Shown here: piece by piece, positions 34,407-46,320 of the stretch
How the letters are laid out: the number at the start of each line of letters is the position of its first letter
Numbering within the stretch: the stretch's first letter is position 1
NCBI RefSeq assembly: GCF_047549485.1
Contig: NZ_CP180191.1
Location: forward strand, 3,348,001-3,412,000
DNA length: 64,000 nt
Reading direction: 5' to 3'
Origin: Piscinibacterium candidicorallinum
GTDB taxonomy: Bacteria > Pseudomonadota > Gammaproteobacteria > Burkholderiales > Burkholderiaceae_C
Translations under genes and position numbers: made by a program
The notes under the pieces: generated by a model
What the model was told of the DNA's origin: nothing
Seen by the model: only the letters and a program-made list of their open reading frames with translations
Database searches by the model: none

Positions 34407-34868
34407 CTACTTGTACTGAACGGCGCTGGGCTGGGTCAGGCCCTCGCGTACCCAGCGCTCGCGCCGGGTATCCAGCACGACCTTGGCGGGCTCGTCGGCG
34501 CGCACCAGCACAGGCACGGGCTTGCCGCCATCCGCCATGGCCAGCAGGAAGCCGATGTCCTGATCGTGGAAGGCCTGGGTGACCGCGTCGTAGGGCGCGC
34601 CACCGGGCAGCGTCACGGTGAGCTGGATGCGCAGCAGCTGGCGCCGGTTCATCCGCAGATTGATACCCTCGACCACCTTGACGCGCGCGGTCGCTTCGCT
34701 GGGCTTGGCCATCACGTCGTCATAGAGCGACGCCACCTTGCCGATGCGGTACTGCGGAATGAAAGCCGCCCCCAGGCCGATGGCCACCGGCGCGATGAAC
34801 AGCCACGCCCAAGGCTTGGCGAGGACTTCAAAAAAGCCGGTCTTCTTGCGCTCCTTGGGCTGTGTCAT
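34407..34868 (-). CDS. Membrane protein of unknown function, last gene of the T6SS cassette
   Basis: Protein of 153 residues with one N-terminal membrane helix (WAWLFIAPVAIGLGAAF) and a soluble domain, probably periplasmic, with no known family. It overlaps the DUF4150 gene by four bases (ATGA), so it belongs to the same operon. By position it could be an immunity protein or an accessory of the PAAR-like protein, but nothing in the sequence proves either. Confidence 0.65.
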   Translation of the reverse strand: MTQPKERKKTGFFEVLAKPWAWLFIAPVAIGLGAAFIPQYRIGKVASLYDDVMAKPSEATARVKVVEGINLRMNRRQLLRIQLTVTLPGGAPYDAVTQAFHDQDIGFLLAMADGGKPVPVLVRADEPAKVVLDTRRERWVREGLTQPSAVQYK

Positions 34869-35260
34869 GGCGCGAGGATCAGGAGAATCGTCTGGCTGGG
34901 CACGGTGCGCGCACCGGGCGCGTTGGTGCTGTTCTGCAGGGACATGCTGCTCAGGCGCGTGACGGGCGCGCCTTGCGCAATCGTCGTGAACGAACCCGTG
35001 AGATGGCGCGACGGCCCCATGACCGTTCCCGAGGCGACACCCAGGTTCACACCGGGATTGTCACCGTTGGTCATGGGGATGGTCGTCGCCATGTTGTGGA
35101 TCGGCATGCCCATCACCAGCACCGTCGGGCAGTTTGGAATGGCCATGTTGCCCATGGCCATGTTGGGGTAGGGGATCGGCACCGGGCCGGCGGGCGTCGG
35201 CGTGAGGCACACGTCCGGCATGGCCATGTCCATGCCCATCATCTGCGTATTTGCAAACAA
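34865..35260 (-). CDS. DUF4150 / PAAR-like spike-tip protein
   Basis: Protein of 131 residues matching the PAAR-like DUF4150 family: MPDVCLTPTPAGPVPIPYPN, the ligand-rich NMATTIPMTNGDN and a Met-rich N-terminus. Such proteins cap the VgrG spike. Many relatives are fused to a C-terminal toxin; this one stops right after the tip domain, so any cargo must be a separate protein. It lies in the vgrG operon between DUF3540 and a small membrane protein. Confidence 0.85.
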   Translation of the reverse strand: MFANTQMMGMDMAMPDVCLTPTPAGPVPIPYPNMAMGNMAIPNCPTVLVMGMPIHNMATTIPMTNGDNPGVNLGVASGTVMGPSRHLTGSFTTIAQGAPVTRLSSMSLQNSTNAPGARTVPSQTILLILAP

Positions 35261-35271
35261 GTTTCGCTCCT

Positions 35272-36012
35272 TCAGCCGATATGGACCTGGCCGCCACGCA
35301 GCTTCACCAAGGTCTTGGCGTCGACCGCCACGTTCTCGGCACGCGTGCTGGCCAGCGTATCGGCCTGCACGTCCACGATCGGCGCCTTCACGGCGTCTGT
35401 GCCTTCGCTCATGCGCAGATGATGCTGCGCATGGCTTTCGTGGCGATCGAACACACTGCGCCAGAGCGTGCCTGCCATCTTCACGCTCGTCCAGACCGCA
35501 TCCAGGGCACCCACGACACTGAAGGCGCGCTCGGCAACCATCTGGGCCTCACGGGCGCGGAACTCGGTGCGCTCGGTATCCACCTTCAGCGCCGGCGTCT
35601 GCAGCGCGATCTCCGGTGCGCTGAGTGTCAGCGTGCCAGCCCCCACGACGAGCTCGGCATCGGCGGGCAGCTGCACGCGCGGCGGCATCTCGGGGCTGGC
35701 CGCGGCTTTCAACACATGTACGACATAGCCGGTCTCACCGACCAGCACGTAGGCCACCAGATCGGCGGCTTGCGCCTGCAGCAGGCAGCTCGAAGCCATC
35801 TGTACCGGCAGCACCGCGCCGTTGTGCACGACCTGAAGGCTGCCGTCATCGCGTGCGCCCAGATAGCCGGCGTGCAGGGCGATCTGCCCGGCTGCGCTCC
35901 CGGCGCGGGGCAGCGGTGCGGCGACGTCGATCGATGCGACAGATGCGCCCTCGCTGCTGGCCAGTGCGAGATGCTTGGTCCGGCCGCGGCGATCCTGCGA
36001 AGAAGCGTTCAT
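35272..36012 (-). CDS. DUF3540 family T6SS accessory protein
   Basis: Protein of 246 residues fitting DUF3540, a family found only next to vgrG, DUF2169 and DUF4150 genes. The middle (LSAPEIALQTPALKVDTERTE is its start) and C-terminal (KAPIVDVQADTLASTRAE) parts are repetitive beta-strand-rich sequence. The start is taken at 36012 (MNASSQDRRG); the open frame extends upstream over the neighbouring gene. Its exact job in loading effectors is unknown. Confidence 0.8.
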   Translation of the reverse strand: MNASSQDRRGRTKHLALASSEGASVASIDVAAPLPRAGSAAGQIALHAGYLGARDDGSLQVVHNGAVLPVQMASSCLLQAQAADLVAYVLVGETGYVVHVLKAAASPEMPPRVQLPADAELVVGAGTLTLSAPEIALQTPALKVDTERTEFRAREAQMVAERAFSVVGALDAVWTSVKMAGTLWRSVFDRHESHAQHHLRMSEGTDAVKAPIVDVQADTLASTRAENVAVDAKTLVKLRGGQVHIG

Positions 36013-36032
36013 GTCGAGACTCCTTGTATGGC

Positions 36033-37091
36033 TCAGGCGGGCTGACGGCCCCACTGCTCGGCCTTCTTGCGGGTGTCGTCCGTTCCCAGCACGTGCTTGC
36101 GCTGCGGCAGTGACACCTCTTGCTCGAAAACCTCGTGAAAGACGGCGCGATGCATCGTTGCGCCATCGAACTGGACGCGCTGCAGACGTGCGTGGCTGAA
36201 GTCCGCGTAGGTCAGCTCTGCGTCCCGCAGCGAGCACTCGTTCATCTGCACGCGCTCAAGAAAGGCCTGGTGCAGATCGGCGCCATCAAACCGGCACGCT
36301 TGCAGCTGTGCGGCGGGCCAGAGCGTCTGCCTGAGCTTCGCAGCCCCGAAGTCAGCGCCCTGTGCCCGTACCTTGGCAAAGATGGCGTGGTTGGCCTGGG
36401 CCTTGGAAAAGCACGCACCGGACAGATCGGCGCCTGTGAAATTGCACTGATCCAACTGGGTGCCCGTGAAGTCGCAGCCCGCAACTGAGGTCTGCTGGAA
36501 CTGGCAGCCGACCAGCGCCTGCCCCGCAAAGCTGCGCTTGCTCAGGTCCATGCCGTAGAACAGGGTCAGCGCGCAGTGCGCGAACGCGAAGTCCGCCTCG
36601 TCAAGCCTGCATGCGGACAACACGGTCTGGTGCATGTGCACGTCACGCAAGGATGCCTTGACGAAGCTGCACTCGATCAGGTTGGCCTGCTGCATCTGCG
36701 CAGCGTTGAAGTTGCTGCGGTCCAGGCGAGACTGCAGCACGTTGGCCAGAGACCAGTCAGTGCCCGAAAAGTCGCCGTCCACGAGCCCGCACTCGATCAG
36801 CTTGGACAGCATCCAGAAGCTGCCGCGCGCCTTGACCCTGGAGAACCTGCAGCGATTGAAGGTCGCGCCACGCGCTACCGCACTCTCCAGATTGGCGCCG
36901 GAGAAATCGCAGGTGTCGAAGGTCGACTCCCGCAAGTCTGCCCCCGCGAGATTCGCGCCGGAAAAGTCCACGGCGTGAAAGAAGCCGCCCCGCAAGGGCG
37001 TGCGCTGCAGATCCAGCCCCGCGGCTGAGACCTCGACCACGGGCTCGCCGTGATGAACAGCCATGACCAGCGCATCGGGCGTCAGGCTCAT
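36033..37091 (-). CDS. Pentapeptide repeat protein of the T6SS cassette
   Basis: Protein of 352 residues made almost entirely of pentapeptide repeats of the A(D/N)LXX kind (for example FSGANLAGADLRESTFDTCD), which fold as a right-handed square beta-helix. No enzymatic motif is visible. It overlaps the end of the DUF2169 gene by four bases. Since that neighbour ends in the same repeats, the two may pair side by side or have arisen from one gene. Possible roles are adaptor or shape mimic; neither is proven. Confidence 0.82.
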   Translation of the reverse strand: MSLTPDALVMAVHHGEPVVEVSAAGLDLQRTPLRGGFFHAVDFSGANLAGADLRESTFDTCDFSGANLESAVARGATFNRCRFSRVKARGSFWMLSKLIECGLVDGDFSGTDWSLANVLQSRLDRSNFNAAQMQQANLIECSFVKASLRDVHMHQTVLSACRLDEADFAFAHCALTLFYGMDLSKRSFAGQALVGCQFQQTSVAGCDFTGTQLDQCNFTGADLSGACFSKAQANHAIFAKVRAQGADFGAAKLRQTLWPAAQLQACRFDGADLHQAFLERVQMNECSLRDAELTYADFSHARLQRVQFDGATMHRAVFHEVFEQEVSLPQRKHVLGTDDTRKKAEQWGRQPA

Positions 37092-39673
37092 GCGCTCACC
37101 TTGCGCAAGGGACGAATCTTTGCCCGATCGACATTCGCATCCTGGAACAGGGTATTTCGATCGCGCCGGACGCGCGAAAGATCTGCGCCATACAGATTGG
37201 TGCCGATGAACAGGGTCGCCCGGATGTCAGCATTCTGCAGCACGGCATGAGAGAGATCCGCGCGCTCCAGCGCAACCCCGCCAAGCGCGGTCCGGATCAG
37301 GAGCGCCTGCCTCAGCCTCGCGCCGTTGAGTTTGCTGCCCACCAGATCCGCACCACTGAGGTCGGTCTGCTCGGCATTGATGTTCTGCAGCGTACTGTGC
37401 GCAGCCCGAATGCCGCGCATGCAGGCCCGGCTGAAGTTGGCGCCGGCTGCGTCCAGCTGCTCAAAAACGCAATCCGGATCAAAGGTGGCTTGCTCAAACG
37501 ATGCACTGTGCGCCCGAACCCCGGTGAACGTGCACTTCATGAAGCTTGAACCGTCGAAGCAGGCCTGCTCCATTTGGCAGTCAATGAACGCGCATTCAAT
37601 GAAGGTGCACGCAGCCAGCCGTGCAGACGAGAAGTCCACACCGACGAACCGGGTCTTGATGAAGTTCAGCTCCGAAGCGCCGCACTCCGTCATCCGCGTG
37701 CGCTCGAACTCGGCCTCATCAACACGTGCACCATTCAGCGCAGCCTGGTGAAAGTTCGTTTGCTTCAGCTTTGCTCCGCTCAAAATGGCGCCTGTCAGGT
37801 TGCAGGCCTCGAAGCTGGTTTCTTCGAGATTCGCCTTGCCCAGATTGACGGCTTCCATGTTGGCCTGATCGAACCTCGCGCGCGCAAGCTGTGCGTGCGC
37901 CAGCACGGCATGCCGAAGATCGGCGCAGCGGAAATCAGCTTCCTCCGCATTCACCGATTCCATCTGCGCGCAACTCAGGTCTGCCTTGGGCAACTTGATG
38001 GCACCCAGCTGTGCTCCCGTGAGCTGCGAGGCGGAAAGAGATTTGCCATGGCCCTGCAGGACGAGCAACGCATCGGCATGCTGCTGTGACGCTGCGGCAG
38101 ACATCGGCAGTGCCGGCGGCTGCAGGTGAGCACTTTGCCAATAGCCCATCAGGACCGCGCCGTGCGCCTGCGCCATCTTCTTCTCGATCCGGGCGATCTG
38201 CGCTGGGTCAGCTCCAGGCCCAAGCGCCTGCTTCACCTTGGCAATCTCGTCGAACGCGCTGAATTTGGGCGGCCCTCGATGAACCAAATCGTCCAGCGCA
38301 ATCTTGTTTGCAGCCGCGAGGCGCTGCACCTTTTCAAGATCGGCTGCCGTCTGCTTGAGCGTCTCGGCCTGGAGTTTGGTTGCGCCAGACATCAGTTGCT
38401 GCAGGTAGGCAGGCAGCTCCTGAAGAGTCGGCGGCCTCTCCCGAACAGGGGCCTTCACGCCGAGGCGGTCAGGATCCTGGCCGATCGCAAGCAGTTTCTC
38501 GCGCAGGGCCTGCACCTTGGCCTGTGCACCGCGGAACTGGTTGTCCGCAGCGAAACCCTCCAGGCCGCGCGCCTTGCTGGCCTCCTCGAGCATCGGGTCG
38601 GTCATCGGCAGGCCTGCGGGTAGCAGGTCCGCATCGTTCATGCTGTGGATGGCGCCCATCTCCGGATCGCTGCGGCGCTGCAAGACCTGCAAGTAGTGCT
38701 CGCGCGGCTTTTCTTCACCTACACGCTCAACGCCGGCCATCAGCAGGTTCACGTCAGACGCGTCATCCTCCTGCACTTCGAGCAGACCCTGCGCGATGGC
38801 GACCAAGGCCTTCGCTTCCGGAAAGAACCAGAGTGTGCTGAGACGATTCGGAATCTCCTTGAAGCGTTCGCCTTCGCCCTTGTTGAAGCGAGCGATCAGT
38901 CGAATAGCGAAGTTTGGAAGAGCGCCTTCGAGCACCGGCTCGGTTGGGTGGAGATGCTGAAACTTGAATCCGGCGTCTGGCGGGATTGCACCGCTGAACC
39001 ACTGGTCTTCCGGTGCGAAATTGAAGTACTTCCAGTTAATGTCCGGGGGGTAGCCGGGTGCATGCTGTTGGAGCCAGTTGTCGTCGTATGTGCCGCGGAA
39101 TCGCGCGCGGCTGGCCCACGTGGGGTCAATCCGTCCGAAGCCGGCAGGCCTGGGCCGTTGCTCGGGGGAGTGGATGGGCTCGCTCGGGCTTTCGATGTTG
39201 GGGAGCCAGACCGCCTCCGCGCCATGCATCAGCTGCTTGTGGAGCCCACGACCGAGCGGATTCTCGGGATGGCCCTCGCCACCGAACGCACGCGTCCAGT
39301 CGATCGGCATGGACCGGAACGGTAAAGCGGCGCTGGGCTGTCGCCCCTGCCACATCCGATCGCCATGAACGAGCAAGGTCTTGTCCAGCCCGGCGACCTG
39401 CGCACGTACGGCGCAGCCGTGCTGCTGCCCGGCGGGTGGATAGGCACAGCCATGCACGAGATACTCGGCGGTGGTCTTGACTACACCTTCATCAATCAGC
39501 GGCTCTGGCATCGCGGTCGCCAGAAACTGCCACATGGACGCCTCCGACCACAAGGTGTGGTCCGTCCGCGCAAACGGCATGTACATGTAAGCAGACACGC
39601 AAAGGCCGAAGCGCCCACCTGTCTCCAGCGGGCGTGCCGAAACCCCCAGACTCATCGGCTTGATGACCTGCAT
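37088..39673 (-). CDS. DUF2169 domain protein with C-terminal pentapeptide repeats
   Basis: Protein of 861 residues. The N-terminal 330 or so form a DUF2169 domain (VIKPMSLGVSARPLE, WTRAFGGEGHPENPLGRG), known as a T6SS effector adaptor family. A helical linker follows, and from about residue 560 to the end are pentapeptide repeats (LPKADLSCAQMESVNAEEAD begins them). The start at 39673 (MQVIKPMSL) has GAGGG eleven bases upstream. It follows vgrG by 46 bases, so it probably helps load cargo onto this VgrG. Confidence 0.85.
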   Translation of the reverse strand: MQVIKPMSLGVSARPLETGGRFGLCVSAYMYMPFARTDHTLWSEASMWQFLATAMPEPLIDEGVVKTTAEYLVHGCAYPPAGQQHGCAVRAQVAGLDKTLLVHGDRMWQGRQPSAALPFRSMPIDWTRAFGGEGHPENPLGRGLHKQLMHGAEAVWLPNIESPSEPIHSPEQRPRPAGFGRIDPTWASRARFRGTYDDNWLQQHAPGYPPDINWKYFNFAPEDQWFSGAIPPDAGFKFQHLHPTEPVLEGALPNFAIRLIARFNKGEGERFKEIPNRLSTLWFFPEAKALVAIAQGLLEVQEDDASDVNLLMAGVERVGEEKPREHYLQVLQRRSDPEMGAIHSMNDADLLPAGLPMTDPMLEEASKARGLEGFAADNQFRGAQAKVQALREKLLAIGQDPDRLGVKAPVRERPPTLQELPAYLQQLMSGATKLQAETLKQTAADLEKVQRLAAANKIALDDLVHRGPPKFSAFDEIAKVKQALGPGADPAQIARIEKKMAQAHGAVLMGYWQSAHLQPPALPMSAAASQQHADALLVLQGHGKSLSASQLTGAQLGAIKLPKADLSCAQMESVNAEEADFRCADLRHAVLAHAQLARARFDQANMEAVNLGKANLEETSFEACNLTGAILSGAKLKQTNFHQAALNGARVDEAEFERTRMTECGASELNFIKTRFVGVDFSSARLAACTFIECAFIDCQMEQACFDGSSFMKCTFTGVRAHSASFEQATFDPDCVFEQLDAAGANFSRACMRGIRAAHSTLQNINAEQTDLSGADLVGSKLNGARLRQALLIRTALGGVALERADLSHAVLQNADIRATLFIGTNLYGADLSRVRRDRNTLFQDANVDRAKIRPLRKVSA

Positions 39674-39719
39674 GGCGCGTGCGCCCTCGTTCTGATTTGG
39701 TCTGTCGCGGGTTAAGGAC

Positions 39720-42440
<2,721 letters not shown>

Positions 42441-42483
42441 TCCCCGTCCTCCACCGATACCGCGACCCGGTATCGGTCAGGGT

Positions 42484-45207
42484 TCAGTCAAAGTTGTACG
42501 AAAACTCGCCGTCGGCGACGGACAGCTGCACACCATTGAACGGCCGCCCCTCCGACAGGCGCGTGAGGTACTCGATGCTGACCTTCGGAAGAATCGTGTT
42601 GGTCAGAATCGCATCGATGATCCGTCCGCCGGAGTCCACTTCATTGCATCGACTGACGATCAGCTTGACCGCTGAATCGTCGTAGTTGAAGGGCACCTTG
42701 TGATTCATCTCGACACGCTTCTTCACGCGATTGAGCTGCAGCTTGACGATCTCTCCAAGCATGGAGTCGGATAGTGGGTAATACGGGATCGTGACAAGGC
42801 GGCCAAGGAAAGCGGGCGGAAACACCTTCAGCAAGGGCTCACGCAGCGCCTTGGAGATCGACTCGGGATCCGGCATCAGCTCAGGATCCTTGCACATGTT
42901 CATGATCAGATCGGTTCCCGCGTTGCTGGTGAGCAGGATGATCGTGTTCTTGAAGTCGATGTAGCGCCCTTCACTGTCTTCCATCCAGCCCTTGTCGAAG
43001 ACCTGGAAGAACATCTCGTGCACGTCGTGATGCGCTTTCTCGATCTCGTCGAGCAGCACAACGCTGTAGGGGCGGCGGCGCACAGCCTCCGTCAGGATGC
43101 CACCTTCGCCGTAGCCTACATAGCCCGGTGGCGAGCCCTTGAGCGTGGAAACGGTGTGGCTCTCCTGAAACTCGCTCATGTTGATGGTGATGACGTTCTG
43201 CTCGCCGCCATACAAGGACTCTGCGAGCGCCAGTGCCGTTTCCGTCTTGCCGACGCCGGAGGGTCCGCAGAGCATGAACACACCAATGGGCTTGTTAGGG
43301 TTGTCCAGCTTGGCGCGGCTTGTCTGGATCCGGCGGCTGATCATTTCCAGGCCGTGACGTTGGCCGATGACCCGTGCGTTGAGCGTATCGGCAAGCCGGA
43401 GCACGCTCTGCACCTCGTCCTTCACCATTCGCCCGACCGGGATGCCGGTCCAATCACCTACGACGGCAGCGACAGCCTGCTCGTCGCAAGTTGGAAGAAT
43501 GAGCGGGGAATCGCCCTGCAGCGCGTGCAGCTTGGCGTTCAGGCCGTCCAACTGGGCAAGCATTGCTTCACGATCCGCTGGCGACACTGAATTTGCGCCT
43601 GTGTCCTTGGCGCCCTCAGCCGCCTGCTCTGCAGAGCTTCCAGTACCTTCGACCTTGTTGCCGCTGTCGCGCAGCTTGGCACGCGTCGCGAGGATTTCTT
43701 CGACGAGCGTCTTTTCCTCCTTCCAGCGTGCCTCCAAGCCGACAAGTTCAGACTGCGCTGTCGCAAGCTTCTGCTCAGCATCCGCGCGACGCTTTCCGAC
43801 CTTGAAGCCTGCGGCCTCCTCGCGTCCGATGATTTCGAGCTCGGTGGTCAACGCTTCGATGCGACGCTGGCAATCCTCGACAGCCGCTGGCGTCGCATGC
43901 TGACTGACAGCCACTCGGGCACAGGACGTATCCAAGAGGCTGACGGACTTGTCCGGCAGCTGACGGGCAGGGATGTAGCGGTGCGATAGTCGTACAGCAG
44001 CCTCGAGTGCCTCATCAAGGATCTGGACCTTGTGATGCTTCTCCAGCGTGGAGGCAACACCGCGCATCATCAGAATCGCCTTGTCTTCGGTCGGCTCCGG
44101 AACCTGCACGACCTGGAATCGCCGCGTCAGCGCTGGGTCCTTCTCGAAGTACTTCTTGTACTCGGCCCAAGTCGTCGCACCAATCGTGCGCAGCTTGCCC
44201 CGGGCAAGCGCGGGCTTGAGCAGGTTCGCAGCATCGCCCGTTCCTGCAGCACCGCCAGCACCCACCAGCGTGTGGACTTCGTCAATGAAAAGGATGATGG
44301 GCTTGGCGGATGCCTGGACTTCGTCGATGACCTGGCGCAGACGCTGCTCGAACTCGCCCTTCATGGACGCCCCTGCTTGAAGCAAACCAATGTCAAGCGA
44401 CAGCAGCTTGACGTCCTTCAACATCGGTGGGACATCTCCCTTCGCAATCCGCAGCGCAAAACCTTCCACAACCGCAGTCTTCCCTACGCCGGCTTCACCA
44501 GTGAGAATCGGGTTGTTCTGGCGTCGGCGCATGAGAATGTCGACGATCTGGCGGATCTCGTCATCGCGACCAGTTACCGGGTCGATCTCGCCCTTTGTGG
44601 CTCGCTCGGTCAGGTCAACGCAGAAGCGCTTGAGCGCTTCACCCTTGCCCATTTGAGGGGGGGCCATTGCACCGCTGGCTTCGCCGGGGGCTCCGCTCAA
44701 GCCACTGCCGTCGCTCGGGGCTTGATTCTCTTCAGGCGAGCCAGATGTGATGCTCGCAAAGTCGCTTGCCAGGATGTCGGGCTTGATGTGCTCGAACTGA
44801 CGGGAAATTCCGAAGAGCGCATTGCGCAGCGAGTTTGTCTTGAGCATGCCTACGAGCAGGTGGCCCGTCCGGACCTGCTGCTCACCGTACATCAAGGTGG
44901 CATAGACCCATGCGCGCTCTACCGACGCTTCGATGTACTCAGACAAGTCGGAGATCGAGCTTGCGCCACGCGGCAATCTGTCGAGCGCTGCGACAAAGTC
45001 GGTCGCGAGCTTGCTGGCGTCAATGCCAAAGTGGCGGACGATCCGGTGGATGTCCGAATCCTGCCCCTGGAGGATCTGTTGCAACCAATGGACCAGTTCG
45101 ACGTAAGGGTTGCCTCTCAGCTTGCAGAAAACCGTTGCACCTTCGATCGCCTTGTAAGCGGTCGTGTTGAGTTTTCCGAACAAGGCAACGCGACTGATTT
45201 CGCTCAT
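42484..45207 (-). CDS. tssH: T6SS sheath-disassembly ATPase ClpV
   Basis: AAA+ ATPase of 907 residues that unfolds the contracted TssB-TssC sheath for reuse. It has an N-terminal Clp-N domain, a first ATPase site GEAGVGKTAVVEGF at about 234-247, a coiled middle domain (about 420-520) and a second site CGPSGVGKTETALALAESLY at about 646-665. The middle domain contains an Asn/Ala/Ser-rich insertion. TagJ, encoded in the same operon, may help recruit it. Confidence 0.95.
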   Translation of the reverse strand: MSEISRVALFGKLNTTAYKAIEGATVFCKLRGNPYVELVHWLQQILQGQDSDIHRIVRHFGIDASKLATDFVAALDRLPRGASSISDLSEYIEASVERAWVYATLMYGEQQVRTGHLLVGMLKTNSLRNALFGISRQFEHIKPDILASDFASITSGSPEENQAPSDGSGLSGAPGEASGAMAPPQMGKGEALKRFCVDLTERATKGEIDPVTGRDDEIRQIVDILMRRRQNNPILTGEAGVGKTAVVEGFALRIAKGDVPPMLKDVKLLSLDIGLLQAGASMKGEFEQRLRQVIDEVQASAKPIILFIDEVHTLVGAGGAAGTGDAANLLKPALARGKLRTIGATTWAEYKKYFEKDPALTRRFQVVQVPEPTEDKAILMMRGVASTLEKHHKVQILDEALEAAVRLSHRYIPARQLPDKSVSLLDTSCARVAVSQHATPAAVEDCQRRIEALTTELEIIGREEAAGFKVGKRRADAEQKLATAQSELVGLEARWKEEKTLVEEILATRAKLRDSGNKVEGTGSSAEQAAEGAKDTGANSVSPADREAMLAQLDGLNAKLHALQGDSPLILPTCDEQAVAAVVGDWTGIPVGRMVKDEVQSVLRLADTLNARVIGQRHGLEMISRRIQTSRAKLDNPNKPIGVFMLCGPSGVGKTETALALAESLYGGEQNVITINMSEFQESHTVSTLKGSPPGYVGYGEGGILTEAVRRRPYSVVLLDEIEKAHHDVHEMFFQVFDKGWMEDSEGRYIDFKNTIILLTSNAGTDLIMNMCKDPELMPDPESISKALREPLLKVFPPAFLGRLVTIPYYPLSDSMLGEIVKLQLNRVKKRVEMNHKVPFNYDDSAVKLIVSRCNEVDSGGRIIDAILTNTILPKVSIEYLTRLSEGRPFNGVQLSVADGEFSYNFD

Positions 45208-45275
45208 AGTGTCTTCTCCCTGATATTCCCTTGCGCGAGCGTCACACAGAGCGACGAACGCTGCGTCCCGCCGAG

Positions 45276-46319
45276 TCAGTGTTCGAGCGCCAGCTCCAGA
45301 TGCAGATCTGCAGCGTCGTGACGAGCAGAGTCACTGCCGAACCAAGCGCTCCAGCCCAGTGCGCCACTTTGCCCCAATCGCGCGTGCGGAACATCGCGCG
45401 AACGCAGTACCAACTGGACTTGGACGGCCATCCTTCGCCCGAAGAAGTTGAGCATCCAATCGCGCAATGCGGGGGCTGCGCGCCCACCCGGCAGGAGGTC
45501 TTCGTACTGTGAGCGGCTCATCGGACCCATCACCAGTCGGATCTTGTATTGACGGTCCCAAACCCGCTCTCCGAGCGTCGCACCGCGACCAAGCCGATTC
45601 GCCTGAAGACGAACGCCCAGCCGTGTGAGATCCTGGACCTGCAGCTTCATCCAATGCCCGACAAACTGCTCGACGCGAACGCGCATTCCGAAGTAGCTGC
45701 TCAAGACACCTTCGATGCCCTCGAGCGTCCGAACGCTGCGCGCCATCCAGCTAGCGAACCGCTGCTTCGCCATATCGGGCACAGAATCGCGCCCGAGTAA
45801 CCCAAATGTGCCGTACCCAGCCAGTGAACGCACATAGGCTGAGAAGTGGTCAGCGTTCGCACGATCCATCGACACAGCGGGATGCGCCTGCGCCCAGCTG
45901 CGATAGAAAAGCGACAGAAAGCGATGATGAAACACGTCGAGAAAGCGCGCGAAGGTTCGATCACCGTGATGCATGACGCGCTGCATGGCGAATTCGGTCA
46001 GGTGTAGCGGCAGCGGCCCGTTGGGCCCAAGAAAGCCGAAGAAACGGACCTCAATTCGAGCGGGCGCATAACTGGATTGCGGCGTGAACCCCGAAACCGC
46101 TGAAGGCGCGAAGGACAGCGAGGGCTCCTGCCCCAGGCGAACCGGATCCTGCTGAGGGCGCAGGCTCTCGCCAAAGCGAGGCGCGCCCTGACCAAGCGCA
46201 TCAATTCGACGTAGAACGGCGTAGAAGTCGAATGACCACGGGGCTGCCTCGAGGGCCGACAAAAGGCCGTCTAGCGCCTTGCTGGGCGCTCCGCCGGTGT
46301 CGGATCGGGCTGCACCCAT
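45276..46319 (-). CDS. tssG: T6SS baseplate protein TssG
   Basis: Baseplate wedge protein of 347 residues that pairs with TssF. Family features: FYAVLRRIDALGQGAPRFGES near the N-terminus, EVRFFGFLGPNGPLPLHLTE and the central FHHRFLSLFYRSWA. Its ATG lies one base beyond the tssF stop, so the two are translationally coupled. Confidence 0.93.
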   Translation of the reverse strand: MGAARSDTGGAPSKALDGLLSALEAAPWSFDFYAVLRRIDALGQGAPRFGESLRPQQDPVRLGQEPSLSFAPSAVSGFTPQSSYAPARIEVRFFGFLGPNGPLPLHLTEFAMQRVMHHGDRTFARFLDVFHHRFLSLFYRSWAQAHPAVSMDRANADHFSAYVRSLAGYGTFGLLGRDSVPDMAKQRFASWMARSVRTLEGIEGVLSSYFGMRVRVEQFVGHWMKLQVQDLTRLGVRLQANRLGRGATLGERVWDRQYKIRLVMGPMSRSQYEDLLPGGRAAPALRDWMLNFFGRRMAVQVQLVLRSRDVPHARLGQSGALGWSAWFGSDSARHDAADLHLELALEH

Positions 46320-46320
46320 A

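Noticed and set aside
34865..35260. DUF4150 protein as a fused toxin
   Set aside because: The protein ends directly after the tip domain, with no extra C-terminal region to hold a toxin.
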